A DNA stretch of 7,474 nt from Sutterella parvirubra YIT 11816 (GTDB lineage: Bacteria > Pseudomonadota > Gammaproteobacteria > Burkholderiales > Burkholderiaceae_F). Location: assembly GCF_000250875.1 (NCBI RefSeq), contig NZ_JH604964.1, positions 7,528 through 15,001 of the forward strand, given 5' to 3'. A program made the position numbers and the translations under genes. Positions 6,257-7,474 of the stretch are shown here, in pieces (position 1 is the stretch's first letter; every line of letters starts with the position of its first letter). The notes under the pieces are model-generated. The model was not told where the DNA came from. It did no database searches and worked only from the letters and a program-made list of their open reading frames with translations.

Positions 6257-7474
6257 ATGCAGAAACGTGCCTTCCTCAAGGGCGGTCTCGCCGCCTTGGG
6301 CGGCTTCGGCCTGATGGGTGCGGCCTCCGCCGCGAACCCCGCCGCGGGCAACATCCCCGCCGCCAAGGACATCAAGTGGGACGAAGAGTTCGACACGATC
6401 ATCGTGGGCTCGGGCGTCGCCGCGACCTGCGCCGGGAACGAAGCGCTCGACCAGGGCTTGAACAAAGTGATCATGGTCGAGAAGATGCCCGTCTACGGCG
6501 GCAACTCCGCGATCACCGGCTTCTGGATCAACATTCCGCGCTCGCCCGAGCAGCTGAAGCACGGCGTCACGGACGATTCGCCCGAACTCTTCCTCAAGGA
6601 CACCCTCAAGGCCGGCGAAGGCTTCAACGACCCGGCGCTCGCCAAGGCGCTCTGCTTCAACGCGCTCGACGCCTACAACTATCTCCTGGAGCGCGGCTGC
6701 AAGTTCGCGCCCACGCCCTTCATCCAGGGCGGCCAATCGAAGATCCGTTCCTTGGCGCCTGAAGTCTCGGCCGGCATTTCCGTGATGCTTCCGCTTCACC
6801 GCTACTTCCTCTCGAAGGGCGGCATCATGCGGAAGAACACGATCGTCGACGAAGTGATCAAGGACGAAACGGGCCGCGCCGTCGGCGTCGCCGTCCGCGA
6901 AGGCTACGCGTTCGACATCAACTCGCGCGACAACGACCTCACGAACACGATCGGTACCCGCCGCTACTACCGTGCGTCGAAGGGCATCATCTTCGGCGCG
7001 GGCGGGTTCGTGAACGACTGGCGCATGACCTCGATGATCGACCCGAAGATCACGAAGGACACGGAAGGCACGAACCACCCGGGCGCGACCGCGGGCGCGC
7101 TCTTCACGCTGATGCGTGCGGGCGGCGTTCCGGTGCATCTCTCCTATATCCAATGGGGCCCCTGGTGCTCGCCCGACGACAAGGGCATCGGCATGGGCGC
7201 GGACGTCTGCGACTTCCTGAAGCAGTACGGCGCGGCCTTCGACCCGAAGACCGGGAAGCGCTGCTTCAATGAACTCGGGAACCGCACGGAATTGACGAAC
7301 GACATCTTCTCCTTGAAGAACGAAGACGGCTCGCAGCGCTTCGCGGTCCTGATCGCCGACAGCCAGTTCGTGCCGAAGGTCTCGATCGAGCGCTACCTCA
7401 CGAAGTCGCTCCACTCGGGGACGACGAAGAAGTTCGAAACCTTGGAAGAGCTCGCCGCCTTCTACAAGATTCCG
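6257..7474 (+). CDS. Exported FAD-binding reductase of the fumarate reductase/flavocytochrome c family (3' truncated)
   Basis: The first 406 residues are visible and the gene runs off the right edge; about 100-150 residues are probably missing. The N-terminus is a Tat-like signal: KRAFLK (3-8), a weakly hydrophobic Gly/Ala/Leu stretch, and a likely cut after ASA (25). The pair is Lys-Arg, not Arg-Arg. The FAD fold begins FDTIIVGSGVAA (45-56), where the last Gly of GxGxxG is Ala, followed by E75 and GGNSAITG (81-88). FGAGGF (246-251) is the second FAD motif. GKRCFNELGNR contains R343 at the position of the Fcc3 proton-donor Arg. The usual substrate-contact motif with His (VQ-H-P type) reads IQWGPWC (from I298), so fumarate is unlikely. 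There is no CXXCH haem domain, so electrons must come from a separate redox partner. It probably reduces an unsaturated organic acid in the periplasm as an electron sink (inference). It is divergent from, and probably repressed by, the TetR-type regulator. Confidence 0.92.
   Translation, partial: MQKRAFLKGGLAALGGFGLMGAASAANPAAGNIPAAKDIKWDEEFDTIIVGSGVAATCAGNEALDQGLNKVIMVEKMPVYGGNSAITGFWINIPRSPEQLKHGVTDDSPELFLKDTLKAGEGFNDPALAKALCFNALDAYNYLLERGCKFAPTPFIQGGQSKIRSLAPEVSAGISVMLPLHRYFLSKGGIMRKNTIVDEVIKDETGRAVGVAVREGYAFDINSRDNDLTNTIGTRRYYRASKGIIFGAGGFVNDWRMTSMIDPKITKDTEGTNHPGATAGALFTLMRAGGVPVHLSYIQWGPWCSPDDKGIGMGADVCDFLKQYGAAFDPKTGKRCFNELGNRTELTNDIFSLKNEDGSQRFAVLIADSQFVPKVSIERYLTKSLHSGTTKKFETLEELAAFYKIP

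Noticed and set aside
6086..7414. A 442-codon open frame on the minus strand opposite the right-hand flavoprotein
   Set aside because: The peptide lacks any recognisable motif and mirrors the flavoprotein codons; it also spans the divergent promoter region.

Overview
This window is G+C-rich, roughly two thirds by eye, with strong G/C at third codon positions. It reads as a proteobacterial chromosome. A PEP-synthase regulatory protein together with two exported fumarate-reductase-type flavoproteins would fit a gut-associated betaproteobacterium of the Sutterellaceae type. That assignment is an inference from gene content only, since no rRNA or other phylogenetic marker is present.

Layout, left to right. 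(1) 1-1410, plus strand: the 3' part of an FAD-binding flavoprotein of the fumarate reductase/flavocytochrome c family; its start lies off the left edge. (2) 1423-4110, minus strand: a complete 895-residue fusion of an archaeo-eukaryotic primase (AEP) domain of the 'TOTE conflict system' type with a superfamily 2 helicase. It converges on gene 1 with only 12 bases between the stop codons. (3) A 200-base gap holding a clear minus-strand intrinsic terminator. (4) 4311-5156, minus: a PEP synthase kinase/pyrophosphorylase (PSRP, ppsR). (5) A gap with a 26-bp dyad and a possible ppsR promoter. (6) 5286-6002, minus: a TetR/AcrR-type repressor. (7) A 254-base divergent control region holding a 22-bp inverted repeat that sits on the -10 elements for both directions, then a leader with two stem-loops. 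(8) 6257-7474, plus: the 5' 406 codons of a second exported FAD-binding reductase, running off the right edge.

How the parts relate. The TetR gene and the right-hand flavoprotein form a classic divergent regulator-target pair, with an operator candidate between them. The simplest reading is an inducible periplasmic reductase controlled by a repressor that senses its substrate or a related small molecule. The two flavoproteins differ at a key site: the right-hand one keeps the arginine at the position of the fumarate-reductase proton donor, while the left-hand one has tryptophan there. They therefore probably act on different substrates or by different chemistry. The primase-helicase is probably a defence or conflict gene. 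It has its own transcription unit, no recognisable nuclease domain and no partner gene in view. ppsR is housekeeping carbon-metabolism control; its usual target gene, ppsA, is not visible here.

The most novel-looking items are the lone primase-helicase, the operator between the TetR gene and the reductase gene, and the divergent active site of the left-hand flavoprotein. No RNA genes, insertion sequences or CRISPR arrays were seen.
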